A stretch of 64,000 nt of DNA from Fimbriiglobus ruber (GCF_002197845.1 NZ_NIDE01000019.1:434001-498000), one strand, 5' to 3'; shown: positions 34,702 to 44,620, counted from the stretch's first letter. Translations and numbers: made by a program. The notes: generated by a model not told the origin, from the letters alone.

Positions 34702-35297
34702 TGGCTCACCTCCTTGAACTGGCGGGCTTGGGCAGTCGCGGGTGTGTCCGCGGTCGGGGTTTTGGCCGGTTTCGCCGCGTCGACCGCGAGCGGGTCGACG
34801 GCCGCCCCGGTGCCGAGGCGCCGGTCGAGCGCGTCGACCGGAGAGCGCAGGGCGGACTTGACCCCGAGTCGTGCCGTCCGCTGGTGGTAAACCGCGGTGG
34901 CTCGCTTTTCGAGGGCGTCGGCCTGTTCGAGCAGTTTGTCGTCGTTGGCTTTAACCGCGACTTCGCGAAGTTTGAGGCACACTTCCATCCGCCGTTGGAG
35001 GGCGTCCTGCTCAGCCTTCAGTGCCTCGGCTAACGTCACGGGATCGAGCCGCCCGACGATGACCGGCGGGCGAGCCGGGACGTCCCCGAACGTCTTCGGG
35101 CCGTTGGGTTTTTTGGGTGTGCTGCTTCCGGAAGTTCCGTCGCCGGTCAGGCGGGCGTACCACGGCCTGGTGTCGGGCGGATCGGATGTGGCGGTTCTCG
35201 GACCGGGTCCGACGTCGGAATCGGCGGCCCGGGCGGTCCGCGCGGTGGCGCCAATGACCAGGGCGGCGGAGAGCCCCCAGGCGGCGTAGCGGTTCAT
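34698..35297 (-). CDS. Secreted hypothetical protein with coiled-coil segment
   Basis: 199 residues from ATG 35297. Signal peptide NRYAAWGLSAALVIGATARTARAAD, cleavage after ARA near residue 24. Residues of about 85-145 are a long charged helix likely to form a coiled coil (LAEALKAEQDALQRRMEVCLKLREVAVKANDDKLLEQADALEKRATAVY). The ends are low-complexity. It overlaps the lipoprotein gene by 4 bp, suggesting that the two envelope proteins work together. I do not recognise either family. Confidence 0.72.
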   Translation of the reverse strand: MNRYAAWGLSAALVIGATARTARAADSDVGPGPRTATSDPPDTRPWYARLTGDGTSGSSTPKKPNGPKTFGDVPARPPVIVGRLDPVTLAEALKAEQDALQRRMEVCLKLREVAVKANDDKLLEQADALEKRATAVYHQRTARLGVKSALRSPVDALDRRLGTGAAVDPLAVDAAKPAKTPTADTPATAQARQFKEVSQ

Positions 35298-36253
35298 GTG
35301 TCTTCCCCCCATCGCGGACCGTGTGGGCTGGTGGAACCCGCTTCCCCGGCGAGTTCCTGGTCCGATGAATAGTTGGCGAGTCGGGGGGTTATGCCGCCGT
35401 TTGTGTGACGCGCCAAGGGCAAATTTTGTGGCGAACCACGTAATCGCGGCGTTGGATACCGGTCGTCCTCGATCATGTGGACTGGCTTGCTGTCCCGACC
35501 ATTTCCCAGCCTACCGAGTTGACCCCGGCGCAATGAATCACCAAGTCCCATCGCTCCGCTTCAGATATAGGATCGACCGAAAAGATCAGTACCCGGGAAT
35601 CGAGGCCGTAGAATGTTCGCGACCGTTCTTCCGCTTCCAGACTCGGAACGGCATCCGCCGAGCGGTCTGACAATCTGATCCCCGAGCGGATCGGGCCTTC
35701 CTCTTCGACCACAGACTAACCTCCGCACCCTGGGTGGGTGGCAGCCGTGTCCGACCGTCAGTCGTGATGCGGAGGCGACCGCCGGGGCCACGAAACATAG
35801 GCCCCGAGGGAATTTCTGCGCTTTTTGCGCCTTGCAGCGTGTTTTCTGACTGTGGACGGACCAGGACACCCATGCATGAAAAATTGTCGGCTCAGTGGAC
35901 CGCGTTTCGTCGTCAGGCATTGACATGCACACGCGGGCCGGGACGGGTTTTTGCGCGGTTGCGACTGAGTTCGGATCGATCGAGCGAGATGGTCCCAAGA
36001 ATCGAGGCCGAAGAACGTTCCCGACACTTCATCAACGACCTGACTCGAATGGTATCCGTCTAGCGATCCATAGGTAACATAGATGAGTTGGCGCCGAGCG
36101 TTCGCGGGTCCGGTAACTCACTAACTTCTCACGTACCATCTGCGAAACTAAATAGTTGACTGTGTGTTAATCTTACGGATGGGCGTTTCTCTCCCGCCTG
36201 GTCCGAATCCGCGTCGGCGGGGCAGGGGAGGGTGTTCGCCGAATGAGTCCCGG
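35298..36253. other. Long intergenic region with a decayed duplication
   Basis: About 950 bp without a credible gene. Short open frames on both strands do not resemble known proteins. A diverged direct repeat of about 97 bp is visible (35570-35667 and 35973-36068). The segment just before the NRPS gene (36070-36175) is AT-richer and may contain its promoter. Confidence 0.6.
35570..36068. repeat. Diverged direct repeat of about 97 bp, two copies
   Basis: Copies 35570-35667 and 35973-36068 share GGATCGA(C/T)CGA, GAATCGAGGCCG(T/A)AGAA(T/C)GTTC and ACTCG(G)AA(C/T)GG(C/T)ATCCG(C/T)C in the same order, with changes in between. They are 403 bp apart and look like remnants of one ancestral sequence. 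Confidence 0.6.
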
Positions 36254-39200
36254 ATGAAAGCCCAGCCCGACAGTTTGGTGAATGCGTTGTCGCCCACGAC
36301 CGCCGCAGGCAGGCCCACGATTCTCCACAGCTATTTCGAGCATTCGGCCGACCGATTCCCCGACCGCCCGGCCGTCATCTGCGGCCGGCAAACCCTCAGT
36401 TACGCCGACGTCGAAGCGGCCGCGAACCGGCTCGCGCACCACCTGCGCACCCTCGGCGTCGGGCGCGGGGCTCTCGTCGGGTTGCTGTTGGAACGGTCGG
36501 CGGACGTGTACGTCGCCCTGCTCGGGATTCTCAAAGCCGGTGCCGCTTACGTCCCCCTCGATCCGGACTATCCCGCCGACCGCATCGCCGACATCCTCAC
36601 GGACAGTGCGGCCGCGGTCGTCGTGACCACGTCGGCCTTTCGCGATCGTCTGACGTCTGCGGCCAGTCCCTTTACCGGCAAGCTCTGTGAACTCGACACC
36701 GATGCTGCGGCGCTCGACCGGCTACCGGCGGACCGCGTGCCACCGGGCGAGACGGGGGTGATACCGACCGACCTGGCCTACGTCATTTACACGTCGGGGT
36801 CGACCGGGCGGCCGAAGGGCGTGATGATCGAACACCGCAGTGCCGCCCATCTCGTCGCCGCCGAGATCGACTTGTACGCCGTCACGCCGGCCGATCGAGT
36901 CTTCCAGGGGTTCTCGATCGCGTTCGACGCCTCGGTGGAGGAAGTGTGGTCCGCCTTCGCCGGCGGGGCGGCCCTTGTCGTCGGGACGCGCGCCCTAATG
37001 CGGACCGGCCCGGAGCTGGGCCGCGCGCTGACTGAACTCGGCGTGACCATTTTCTCGACCGTGCCGACGCTTCTCTCGATGCTCGTGGGCGATCTGCCCA
37101 CAGTGCGGATTCTGATTCTGGGCGGCGAGGCGTGCCCCCAGGAACTGGTCCACCGGTGGGCCGCGCCCGCGCGGACGCTTTTCAACACTTACGGGCCGAC
37201 TGAAGCGACGGTGATTGCCACGGCGGCGGTCTGCGAGCCCGGCAAGCCGATCACGATCGGTCGGGCGATTCCCGGTTACGTGGTCTATTTGCTGGACGAG
37301 GCCGGCCAGCCCGTGCCCCCGGGGACGCCCGGCGAGATTTTCATCGGCGGCGTCGGCGTCGCCCGCGGGTACGTCGGCCGGGACGATCTCACGCGCGAGC
37401 GGTTCGTGGCGAACCCGTTCGCCGAGCCGGGCAGTTCCGCGGACCGCTTGTACCGCAGTGGCGACCTCGCCCGCCTGACCGTGGACGGCGAACTGGAATT
37501 CCTCGGCCGCTGCGATTCGCAGGTCAAGTTGCGCGGCTACCGGATCGAACTGGCCGAGGTGGAAGCCGCGATCCTCGCTGTCCCGGGCGTCCGCGCGGCC
37601 GCGGCGACCGTTCACACGGCCGAGAAGCGACTGCCCACACTCGTGGGCTACGTCGTCACGACCGGTGGGGCGATTCCGGAAGACGTCATCCGGGCGCACC
37701 TCCGGGAGCGCCTCCCGGCGTACATGATCCCGGCCCTGTTCGAGCCGATCGCCGAACTGCCGACCATGCCGAGCGGCAAGGTCGACCGCAACCGGTTACC
37801 GGCCCCGTCACCCCGCGAACTCGCGCGGACGGGGGCGGCCGTCGAGCCGCGAACGCCGCTCGAAGCGCGCATCGCGAAGATCTGGGCCAGGGTTCTCGGA
37901 TCTTCTTCCGTTTCCGTGGAAGACGATTTCTTCCTCGATCTCGGCGGCCATTCGCTTCTCGCGGCACGGGTCACGTCCGAACTTCGCGCGGAAGCGGATC
38001 TGGAACACGCCTCCGTCGTGGACGTCTACCACCACCCGACGGTCGAAGCGCTGGCGAAGCATCTGGCTGCCACGCAGCCCGCGGCGGTCAATGAGACCGA
38101 AGCCGCCGGGATGCCCGAGATGCTGACTGATCCCGGCCGTTCGATCCCACCGCTGCGGCATTTTCTCTGCGGGCTCGGCCAGTTCTTCGGCTTGTACTTC
38201 GTCCTGGGCTTCTTTTCGCTCCAGTGGGTCGGGCCGTACCTGGTGTACGCCGCGTTAATCGCGGAAGAGTGGACGGTGGCGGAGGCGGTCGTGACCGCGC
38301 TGGCGAGCCTGACCGCCGTTTATCCGGCGATGCTGGTCATCGGCGTGCTGGCGAAGTGGGCGGTACTCGGACAAGTGCGGCCGGGCCGGTATCCCCTCTG
38401 GGGGTGGTACTACTACCGCTGGTGGTTGGTCCGCGCGATCCTGTCCGCCACCCCGACGGGATACCTGATCGGAACGCCACTCCTGGGCCTCTACTACCGC
38501 TTGCTCGGGGCGAAGATCGGGCGGAACGTCCACTTCGGCACCGACGAAGTCGGCGCGTTCGATCTGCTGACCGTCGGCGACGACACGTGCATCGGCACCG
38601 ACGTCGCCATGCACGGGGCGACCGTGGAGCGGGGGTTCCTGCACATCGGGCGGACGACAATCGGGGCCGGGTGCTACGTCGGGAGCCGGTGCTACCTCCA
38701 GCCGGATTCTGAAATTGGCGCGGGCGCGACACTAGAAGACCTGTCCCTTCTCCGCAGCGGCGACGTGATCCCGGCGGCCGAACGATGGGTCGGCTCGCCG
38801 CCGCGGTTGGCGGAAGGGGGGAGCCCGCGCCCCTCACCCGGCCACAGCCTGGGCCACAGTCCGGGGCTGGGTCACCGAATCCTGTTCGGAGTGTTTTACG
38901 CGATCGGCTCGTTCCTGCTCCCGCTGTTCGCGATCGCGGCCTTTCTGCCGGGCGTGATCTGGATGAACGACCTGGCCGCGGACGCCCGCGGCTACACCTA
39001 CCTCCTCGTCGCCCCGCTGGTGGCCGTGTCGTTCGTGATCGTGTTCGCGCTGGAAGTGGCCGCGGTCAAGTGGCTGTTCCTGGGTCGGCTCAAGGCCGGG
39101 CGGTATTCGCGGCACGGCTTCTTCCAGCTTCGCAAGTGGTTCGTTGACCAACTCATGGAATTGAGCCTCGACGCGACGGGGACGCTGTACGCGACCATCT

Positions 39201-40279
39201 TCCTGAACCCGTGGTATCGGCTCCTCGGTGTGAAAGTCGGGCGGATGGCGGAGGTTTCGACCGCCTGTTCGATTCCACACGACCTACTCACTCTGGGCGA
39301 CGAAAGCTTCCTGGCGGACGCGGTAACGGTCGGCGGCGCGCGCGTGGAAGGGGATACCGTCACGATCGCCCCGGTCCGCGTCGGAAAGAAGGCGTTCGCC
39401 GGCAACGGGGCCCACATCCCGCCCGGCGGCGAACTCGGGGACGACTGTTTGCTCGGCTGCCAGTCCGCGCTCCCGCCCGAAGCCGCGCGGCCGGGGACGG
39501 CGTGGGTCGGCTCGCCCGCGTTTTACTTGCCGCAACGACAAGAAAGCGCCTCATTCCCGGAAGAGATGATCTCGAAGCCGACGCCCAAACTCTGGGCGAT
39601 CCGGGCGGCGATCGAGTTCGTCCGCGTGACGCTACCGGCGACCGCCCTCGTGATCCTCACCAGCCTGCTCATCACGGCGGTGATCCGCCTCCACTCGCAG
39701 TATTCGATCGGCCAATTGCTGCTCCTTTTCCCCCTGCTTTACGCAGTGGCCGGCGGGGCTTCGGCGCTGTTTGTGGTTCTGCTCAAGTGGGCCGTCATCG
39801 GCGAGTACAAGGCGACGGAGCGGCCGCTCTGGAGTACGTTCGTTTGGCGGGCGGAATTCGTATCTGGGGTTCGAGAATTCCTCGCAGACCTCTTCCTCGT
39901 CGGCCTGCTCAAGGGCACGCCGTTCGTTTGCTGGTACTTTCGGCTCATGGGCGCGAGGGTCGGTCGCCGGGTGTATATGAACACGACAGACCTCTGCGAG
40001 TTCGACTTGACGACGGTCGGAGACGAGGCGGAACTCAACGACGACTGCACGCTCCAGACGCACCTCTTTGAAGACCGGGTGATGAAGGTCTCGAAGATTC
40101 ACGTCGGCGCGGGGGCGACCGTAGGGGCCTGGACGCTGGTGCTGTACGACACCGAAATCGGGCCTGGGGCCGTGATCGAAGACATGTCCCTTCTGATGAA
40201 GGGTGAGGTGCTGCCGGCCGGCACCCGGTGGGCTGGCATCCCGGCAGCCCGCGCGGGCGTGCCACCCGCAGCCGAGTAA
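36254..40279 (+). CDS. Pls/PosA-type single-module non-ribosomal peptide synthetase
   Basis: 1341 residues from ATG 36254. An adenylation domain spans about 15-520 (LLERSADVYVALLGILKAGAAYVPLDPDYP; core A3 YTSGSTGRPKGVM near 177-189; NTYGPTEATV; YRSGDLARL; GRCDSQVKLRGYRIEL). A carrier domain follows with LGGHSLLAARV, phosphopantetheine Ser near 566. The rest, about 620-1341, alternates membrane helices with hexapeptide beta-helix segments (LGAKIGRNVHFG; IGAGCYVGSRCYL; VGRMAEVSTACSI; VGRRVYMNTTDLC), as in the terminal region of epsilon-poly-lysine synthetase-like enzymes. There is no condensation or thioesterase domain. Predicted to activate one amino acid and polymerise or transfer it at the membrane. 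Product unknown. Confidence 0.9.
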   Translation: MKAQPDSLVNALSPTTAAGRPTILHSYFEHSADRFPDRPAVICGRQTLSYADVEAAANRLAHHLRTLGVGRGALVGLLLERSADVYVALLGILKAGAAYVPLDPDYPADRIADILTDSAAAVVVTTSAFRDRLTSAASPFTGKLCELDTDAAALDRLPADRVPPGETGVIPTDLAYVIYTSGSTGRPKGVMIEHRSAAHLVAAEIDLYAVTPADRVFQGFSIAFDASVEEVWSAFAGGAALVVGTRALMRTGPELGRALTELGVTIFSTVPTLLSMLVGDLPTVRILILGGEACPQELVHRWAAPARTLFNTYGPTEATVIATAAVCEPGKPITIGRAIPGYVVYLLDEAGQPVPPGTPGEIFIGGVGVARGYVGRDDLTRERFVANPFAEPGSSADRLYRSGDLARLTVDGELEFLGRCDSQVKLRGYRIELAEVEAAILAVPGVRAAAATVHTAEKRLPTLVGYVVTTGGAIPEDVIRAHLRERLPAYMIPALFEPIAELPTMPSGKVDRNRLPAPSPRELARTGAAVEPRTPLEARIAKIWARVLGSSSVSVEDDFFLDLGGHSLLAARVTSELRAEADLEHASVVDVYHHPTVEALAKHLAATQPAAVNETEAAGMPEMLTDPGRSIPPLRHFLCGLGQFFGLYFVLGFFSLQWVGPYLVYAALIAEEWTVAEAVVTALASLTAVYPAMLVIGVLAKWAVLGQVRPGRYPLWGWYYYRWWLVRAILSATPTGYLIGTPLLGLYYRLLGAKIGRNVHFGTDEVGAFDLLTVGDDTCIGTDVAMHGATVERGFLHIGRTTIGAGCYVGSRCYLQPDSEIGAGATLEDLSLLRSGDVIPAAERWVGSPPRLAEGGSPRPSPGHSLGHSPGLGHRILFGVFYAIGSFLLPLFAIAAFLPGVIWMNDLAADARGYTYLLVAPLVAVSFVIVFALEVAAVKWLFLGRLKAGRYSRHGFFQLRKWFVDQLMELSLDATGTLYATIFLNPWYRLLGVKVGRMAEVSTACSIPHDLLTLGDESFLADAVTVGGARVEGDTVTIAPVRVGKKAFAGNGAHIPPGGELGDDCLLGCQSALPPEAARPGTAWVGSPAFYLPQRQESASFPEEMISKPTPKLWAIRAAIEFVRVTLPATALVILTSLLITAVIRLHSQYSIGQLLLLFPLLYAVAGGASALFVVLLKWAVIGEYKATERPLWSTFVWRAEFVSGVREFLADLFLVGLLKGTPFVCWYFRLMGARVGRRVYMNTTDLCEFDLTTVGDEAELNDDCTLQTHLFEDRVMKVSKIHVGAGATVGAWTLVLYDTEIGPGAVIEDMSLLMKGEVLPAGTRWAGIPAARAGVPPAAE

Positions 40280-40323
40280 GCTGTTCATTTGCCCCGGAAC
40301 CGACCTCTTCCCAGAGTTCCGTT

Positions 40324-40902
40324 ATGCGCCAGATGCTTGCCATCCTGACTCTCGTCGGCCTTGCTGTTTTGTTCGGGTATTTCGTCTGGCCGCTTCCGTC
40401 TCCCCAGGAAGACGGCGAGTTCGTGGATCGACCCAGGTTTACGCCCAAAGCGAGCAAGTCGGTTGATACGGGCAAGGGCGATGAGAAAGCCGAAGCGGTC
40501 GTGATCAACCTCGCACTCAAGCAGGTGCCCGGGAACGTGATGAGTATCGTGCGGAACGAGTTCCCGGGCGGCAAACCGTCGGCCGCATACCGCGTGACCG
40601 AGGCCGACGGGACGGTTCACTACACGGTCACATTGACCGTCAAAAAAACGGACTATGAAATCACCGTTTCCCCCGACGGGGTTGTTCTTGAGATGGCCAA
40701 GGAAATCGAATTCAAGAATCTTCCAGCGGCCGCGAAGCGGCTGTTCGCCGAGAAGTACCCCAAATCCAAGGTCAAGGAAGTCGCGGAACTGACGGAGCCG
40801 GGCGTGTCTGGAAAGAAGTACCACATCGAATTCGAAATGAACGACGGCACGCCGATGGAAGTCGTCTTCGACGCGGACGGCAAACTGATTTCGGAAGAGT
40901 AG
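40324..40902 (+). CDS. PepSY-like membrane-anchored protein
   Basis: 192 residues from ATG 40324; a longer frame reads back into the NRPS gene and was rejected. An N-terminal hydrophobic segment (RQMLAILTLVGLAVLFGYFVW) acts as anchor or signal. Two repeats with the PepSY-like pattern follow (EADGTVHYTVTLTVKKTDYEITVSPDGVVLEMAKEI; ELTEPGVSGKKYHIEFEMNDGTPMEVVFDADGKLI). The family is usually extracytoplasmic and may inhibit or bind peptidases. It begins 44 bp after the NRPS gene and could be co-transcribed. Confidence 0.8.
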   Translation: MRQMLAILTLVGLAVLFGYFVWPLPSPQEDGEFVDRPRFTPKASKSVDTGKGDEKAEAVVINLALKQVPGNVMSIVRNEFPGGKPSAAYRVTEADGTVHYTVTLTVKKTDYEITVSPDGVVLEMAKEIEFKNLPAAAKRLFAEKYPKSKVKEVAELTEPGVSGKKYHIEFEMNDGTPMEVVFDADGKLISEE

Positions 40903-40911
40903 AAGAATTTT

Positions 40912-40960
40912 GCCGCAGATAAACGCAGATGAACACTGATCAGAAAAGATCAGTCCCTTT
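40912..40960. repeat. 10-bp-phased repeat with small hairpin
   Basis: GCCGCAGATAAACGCAGATGAACACTGATC shows the 10-base phasing seen at 28550, 59217, 61428 and 63701. ACTGATC (40935-40941) pairs with GATCAGT (40948-40954) around AGAAAA. It lies directly after the PepSY gene and may end its transcription. Confidence 0.6.
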
Positions 40961-41205
40961 GCCCGGGGTACGGAGGATGATGACAGCTGACGCGGGGAAA
41001 CTGACCGCTTTCTTTCGCTTCGCCATTCAACCGCTTCCGATAAAAACGAGCAAATCCGTTCTCTGACAAGTCAAAGCGGTAAGACGTGTTGAGTATTTTA
41101 AGCATATTATTGTCGGCAGTGCTTGTGGGCCGATCAGTGTACTGGTAAGATCGCCTCGCTTCGCTAAACGTTCGATCCGTTCCTTTCTCCGGAGTCTCTC
41201 GCCCA

Positions 41206-42288
41206 ATGGGTACATTTACCCCCGAACAGACGGTGTTTACGCTCTCGATGATGGCCAACCTCGGCACCGGTCAAATCGGCACGCAGGACCAGATTGAAAA
41301 CTATCTCGACACCGCGCTCAAAGCAGGTCTGGCACAGTTACAGACCGAATTGGGAACGTGGGAAGTGGTTTGGGGTCCGGCCGTTTACGAATCGCTGTCT
41401 TCGGTCCGAGCCGACAACGCGATGTACGTGGCACGGGATACGTCCAATCCCGGCCGATACGTGGTGGCGATTGCCGCAACCAACGCGTACTCGGCATACG
41501 ACTGGATCATCGAGGACGCGTTCGTAGCCCGGCAAGTAGCCTGGGAATACGGAACAGCGCCCGGGTTGACGCCTAAAGTGTCGGACGGGACGCACATCGG
41601 GTTGTCCAAACTCCAGCAACTACGTCCGGCCCCGGTGTTCCCTGGGGCCACAACGACCCTGGACGAATTCTTCAAAAGCCTGCCCACGGGCCCTCTCGAC
41701 ATCACGACCGCCGGGCACAGTTTGGGCGGGGCGTTGGCACCGGTCACGGCCCTCTGGCTGTCAGACACTCGATCTCAGTGGGACCCGGACGGCAGAGCCA
41801 CGATCTCGTGTCTCGCGTCTGCCGGCCCGACCCCAGGTAATCAAGATCTTGTGACGTACTACGAAGCCTCGCCTCTCGGCACCAAGACCAACTGCATCCG
41901 TAATGCCATAGACGTTGTCCCGCACGCATGGGCCGCCGCCGATCTCCAAATGATCCCAAACTTCTACTTACCCTTAATCCAACCAGACCTGACAATCAAA
42001 GGACTGGTAGAAGCAGCCCGACTTTCTTCGCTCAAGGGAAACTACACGCAGATCCCGGCATCCAAAGTGCTTCCAGGAGTCCCCGATTCCAGTCAATTCG
42101 ATGCTGGTGCCAGTGTGCTTCATAATTTCGCAAAGCAGATGGCATTCCAGCACGTAGACGTGTATTTCCCGTTATTGGGAATCGGGCAATTGTCCAATTT
42201 ACTGGCCGATGCTCGTGCGAACGCCCAGACTGGGTTAGAGGCCAAATTGACCGCCCTCAAGCAGAAGTTGCTCCGACGCATACTTTAA
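41206..42288 (+). CDS. Class 3 lipase-like alpha/beta hydrolase
   Basis: 360 residues, ATG 41206 with GGAG upstream. The nucleophile elbow TAGHSLGGALAP places Ser near 172, typical of fungal-type (class 3) lipases, with YVVAIAATNAYSAYDWIIED earlier as the strand and oxyanion region. LASAGPTPGNQDLVTYYEA probably carries an active-site Asp nearby, and a His near the end (HNFAKQMAFQHVDVYFPLLG) could complete the triad. No signal peptide is visible, so export is uncertain. The DNA seems somewhat lower in GC than its neighbours. A T-tailed terminator follows. Confidence 0.82.
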   Translation: MGTFTPEQTVFTLSMMANLGTGQIGTQDQIENYLDTALKAGLAQLQTELGTWEVVWGPAVYESLSSVRADNAMYVARDTSNPGRYVVAIAATNAYSAYDWIIEDAFVARQVAWEYGTAPGLTPKVSDGTHIGLSKLQQLRPAPVFPGATTTLDEFFKSLPTGPLDITTAGHSLGGALAPVTALWLSDTRSQWDPDGRATISCLASAGPTPGNQDLVTYYEASPLGTKTNCIRNAIDVVPHAWAAADLQMIPNFYLPLIQPDLTIKGLVEAARLSSLKGNYTQIPASKVLPGVPDSSQFDAGASVLHNFAKQMAFQHVDVYFPLLGIGQLSNLLADARANAQTGLEAKLTALKQKLLRRIL

Positions 42289-42340
42289 TCCGTCTCACGC
42301 CCACCGGCAGATTGTGTGATGAATCTTGATCGCCGAATAG

Positions 42341-42364
42341 AGCCGTCCTTTTTGGGCGGCTTTT
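42341..42364 (+). terminator. Rho-independent terminator after lipase gene
   Basis: AGCCGTCC (42341-42348) pairs with GGGCGGCT (42354-42361) with one wobble, loop TTTTT, followed by TTT. It lies 53 bp past the lipase stop. Confidence 0.7.
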
Positions 42365-42478
42365 GCCGTCCAGGAATGCCTATTGCTTCATTCGCCACTG
42401 GTTAACAGGAAGAAGGAAAACCCGCTGATGCAAGCGAGGGATCAGTGAACCTCGTAATGGGAGCGTTGGGCCTTGTTT

Positions 42479-42584
42479 TGTAGGGTCCGCTGTGCGGACC
42501 GGTTATTCAAACGCCCCGCGATGCGATGCCGGATTCGGGGCCCACGACCGACCGCAATAACCGGTCCGCACAGCGGACCCTACA
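42479..42584. repeat. REPIN-like element, copy 1
   Basis: 106 bp with perfect 29-bp terminal inverted repeats (42479-42507 and 42556-42584). Each terminus contains the small palindrome GGTCCGC-TGT-GCGGACC followed by GGTTATT, so it resembles two REP sequences in opposite orientation. No coding capacity. A second copy lies at 61497-61610 with a different centre. Confidence 0.85.
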
Positions 42585-42706
42585 GTCGACCCGCGGGTGC
42601 CCCGGCCTGCTGCGTCACAGCCCGTGACAACTCATTCGGTCCCGGCGGCCACGTCTTTTCCGACTCGTCCTCAACCTCGACCTCGAATCTCAGAGGCGTT
42701 CGCCAG

Positions 42707-44620
42707 TTACTTTCCTTCGCGTTCAAATGTCCGGACCGCGCTCACCCAAAGTACCCACGCCATGCCCGCCAATACGACTCCGGCAGCCGTACACGTGAGT
42801 ATGGAGATCCAACACGTCTCGTACTCGTAATCATTGTTGAACTGACTCCACCCGAACAACCCGTACCACAGTGTAACGGGAGGGCTGAAACGGGCGGTCA
42901 CGTTGTCGAAACCGAACATCTCGCCGAATGGGGTCAGAACGACCGGCAAAAATACCAGGCTGAGCGACCAGACAATGAAATAGACCGTCGCTCGCGTCGC
43001 CGACCGGCATCGGACCGAGAGCCAGAGCCCCAGTGTCACGAAGAAGGCCAACAGCCCGACCACGTAAACGACGGTGGCGATGTAACCGAGCGGGTGGACG
43101 CCACCGAGCAGGAGGGCAACAGTTGCGCACCCCAAGAGCCCTAGCAGTGGGTAGCGGACCCAGAAGAACGGTGCGAGCCACTTGGCCAGCAAGATCTCCT
43201 GCCTGTTGACCGGGAGTACGAGTAGCGCGTCAATGGTTTGCCCCTGCCGTTCCCGGGCCACCGCCCCCGCGGCTCGAACACCCGTCACCAACGCGACCAC
43301 CAACACGACGGCCACCACCAACACCTTCAACACGTTGTTCAGCGCGTCGCCGATCCACCGCCCTTGCTTGAGTTCTTCCACGGCCCAGAAAAACAGCACC
43401 AACCCGACCAGGAACAAGAACAGTGAGGTGACGGCAATGCCACACCCGCTAAACATCCCGCCCTCCATGAACGACAATCGGCCGGTGAAGTAACGCTCTT
43501 TCCACAAAAGCGGATCGGCGTCGCGGAGCGCGGGCACCAGGAACGAGCGTCGGCCGACCGGCAGCGGCACGTATTCGCGGTTGTCATACCACTCCTCGGT
43601 TTTCGAGACGGCGGCGGACTCAGGCGGCGCAGCCGTCGGCGCGGGGGCGGGCTTCAACGGCCCTTCCGCCGGCACTCTGGTCGCCCGGCCGACGTACCTC
43701 ATTCGGGGCGCTTTGCGGTGTATCGGCGGGGCGGCCCGGACCTTGAAAACCGAAATCACCGCACACACAAGTGCCGCGCTTCCGTGCAGGAAGGTGAACA
43801 AACCCAAGTTGATCCAGAATTGAACCTTCTGCGGGTTCGTCGCGTCGTCGCGGGGATCAAAAAACATGTACATCAGTGCGGACGGCGGAGAAACAGACGC
43901 GAAGCCGGGGATACACCCGCAACAGAGTCCGAAAATGCTGATGACGGTCGTAACCGCGTAGACCCAGACGAGAACGTCGCGAAGGGTGTCGCGCAAGACG
44001 CCCATCAGGAAACTGAACGCGCCGAGACTCAACATCGTGACGCCGGTAATCGTGTACCCGGCGAACAGGATATAGACGTCGACCCCACCGAACAGCATTG
44101 TCAGGGCCAGGACCGGCGCCCCGGCCAACACGACCCCCGCGACGAACACGAGCCGCGCGGCCAATTTGCCGAAGCCGATCTCCCAATTCGTCAGGAGCGA
44201 CGACCGCAAGAAGTCGAACGTCCCCCGCTCTTTTTCCTCCGTGACCGCGCTGCCGACCATCGCCGGCGTGATCAGGATGACGGCGAGGAGCTGAGCCGAA
44301 AGAAACGCGATCAGGAACGTCTCGGCGAAGTGGGCGAGTTTGTCCGTCGGGAGGTCGGGACCGCCGCCGAGAAAAAGGGTGTTTCGCTCGTACCCGTTGA
44401 ATTCGTGCAAGTACGTGAGGAACAACCCGATCAGCAACAGCACAACGAGTAGTACGCGCAGCCGCGGTTGAATACCCCGCCGCGCGAGCTTGACGAGTTC
44501 GTACCAGAACATTGGCCCGAGCAGGCTGATCCTGCGACGGCGGATGAGGTACGCCGCCGCGAGCAAGAGCCCCAGGACCACCACGCCGCCCGCGACCCCG
44601 CCCCACTGCCACGCGTTCAT
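42707..44620 (-). CDS. ABC-2 type transporter permease (double)
   Basis: 637 residues from ATG 44620. It contains two ABC-2-like membrane halves. The first has VLLVVLLLIGLFL and the signature TPAMVGSAVTEEKERGTFDFLRSSLLTNWEIGFGKL. The second, after a Pro-rich cytoplasmic loop of about residues 305-380 (PAEGPLKPAPAPTAAPPES), has GVRAAGAVARERQGQTIDALLVLPVNRQEILLAKW. About 12-14 membrane segments are visible. Such permeases work with a separate ATPase, which is not next to it here; the gene is flanked by a REPIN-containing region and a glycoside hydrolase gene. Substrate unknown, lipid or polysaccharide export being common for the family. Confidence 0.87.
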   Translation of the reverse strand: MNAWQWGGVAGGVVVLGLLLAAAYLIRRRRISLLGPMFWYELVKLARRGIQPRLRVLLVVLLLIGLFLTYLHEFNGYERNTLFLGGGPDLPTDKLAHFAETFLIAFLSAQLLAVILITPAMVGSAVTEEKERGTFDFLRSSLLTNWEIGFGKLAARLVFVAGVVLAGAPVLALTMLFGGVDVYILFAGYTITGVTMLSLGAFSFLMGVLRDTLRDVLVWVYAVTTVISIFGLCCGCIPGFASVSPPSALMYMFFDPRDDATNPQKVQFWINLGLFTFLHGSAALVCAVISVFKVRAAPPIHRKAPRMRYVGRATRVPAEGPLKPAPAPTAAPPESAAVSKTEEWYDNREYVPLPVGRRSFLVPALRDADPLLWKERYFTGRLSFMEGGMFSGCGIAVTSLFLFLVGLVLFFWAVEELKQGRWIGDALNNVLKVLVVAVVLVVALVTGVRAAGAVARERQGQTIDALLVLPVNRQEILLAKWLAPFFWVRYPLLGLLGCATVALLLGGVHPLGYIATVVYVVGLLAFFVTLGLWLSVRCRSATRATVYFIVWSLSLVFLPVVLTPFGEMFGFDNVTARFSPPVTLWYGLFGWSQFNNDYEYETCWISILTCTAAGVVLAGMAWVLWVSAVRTFEREGK

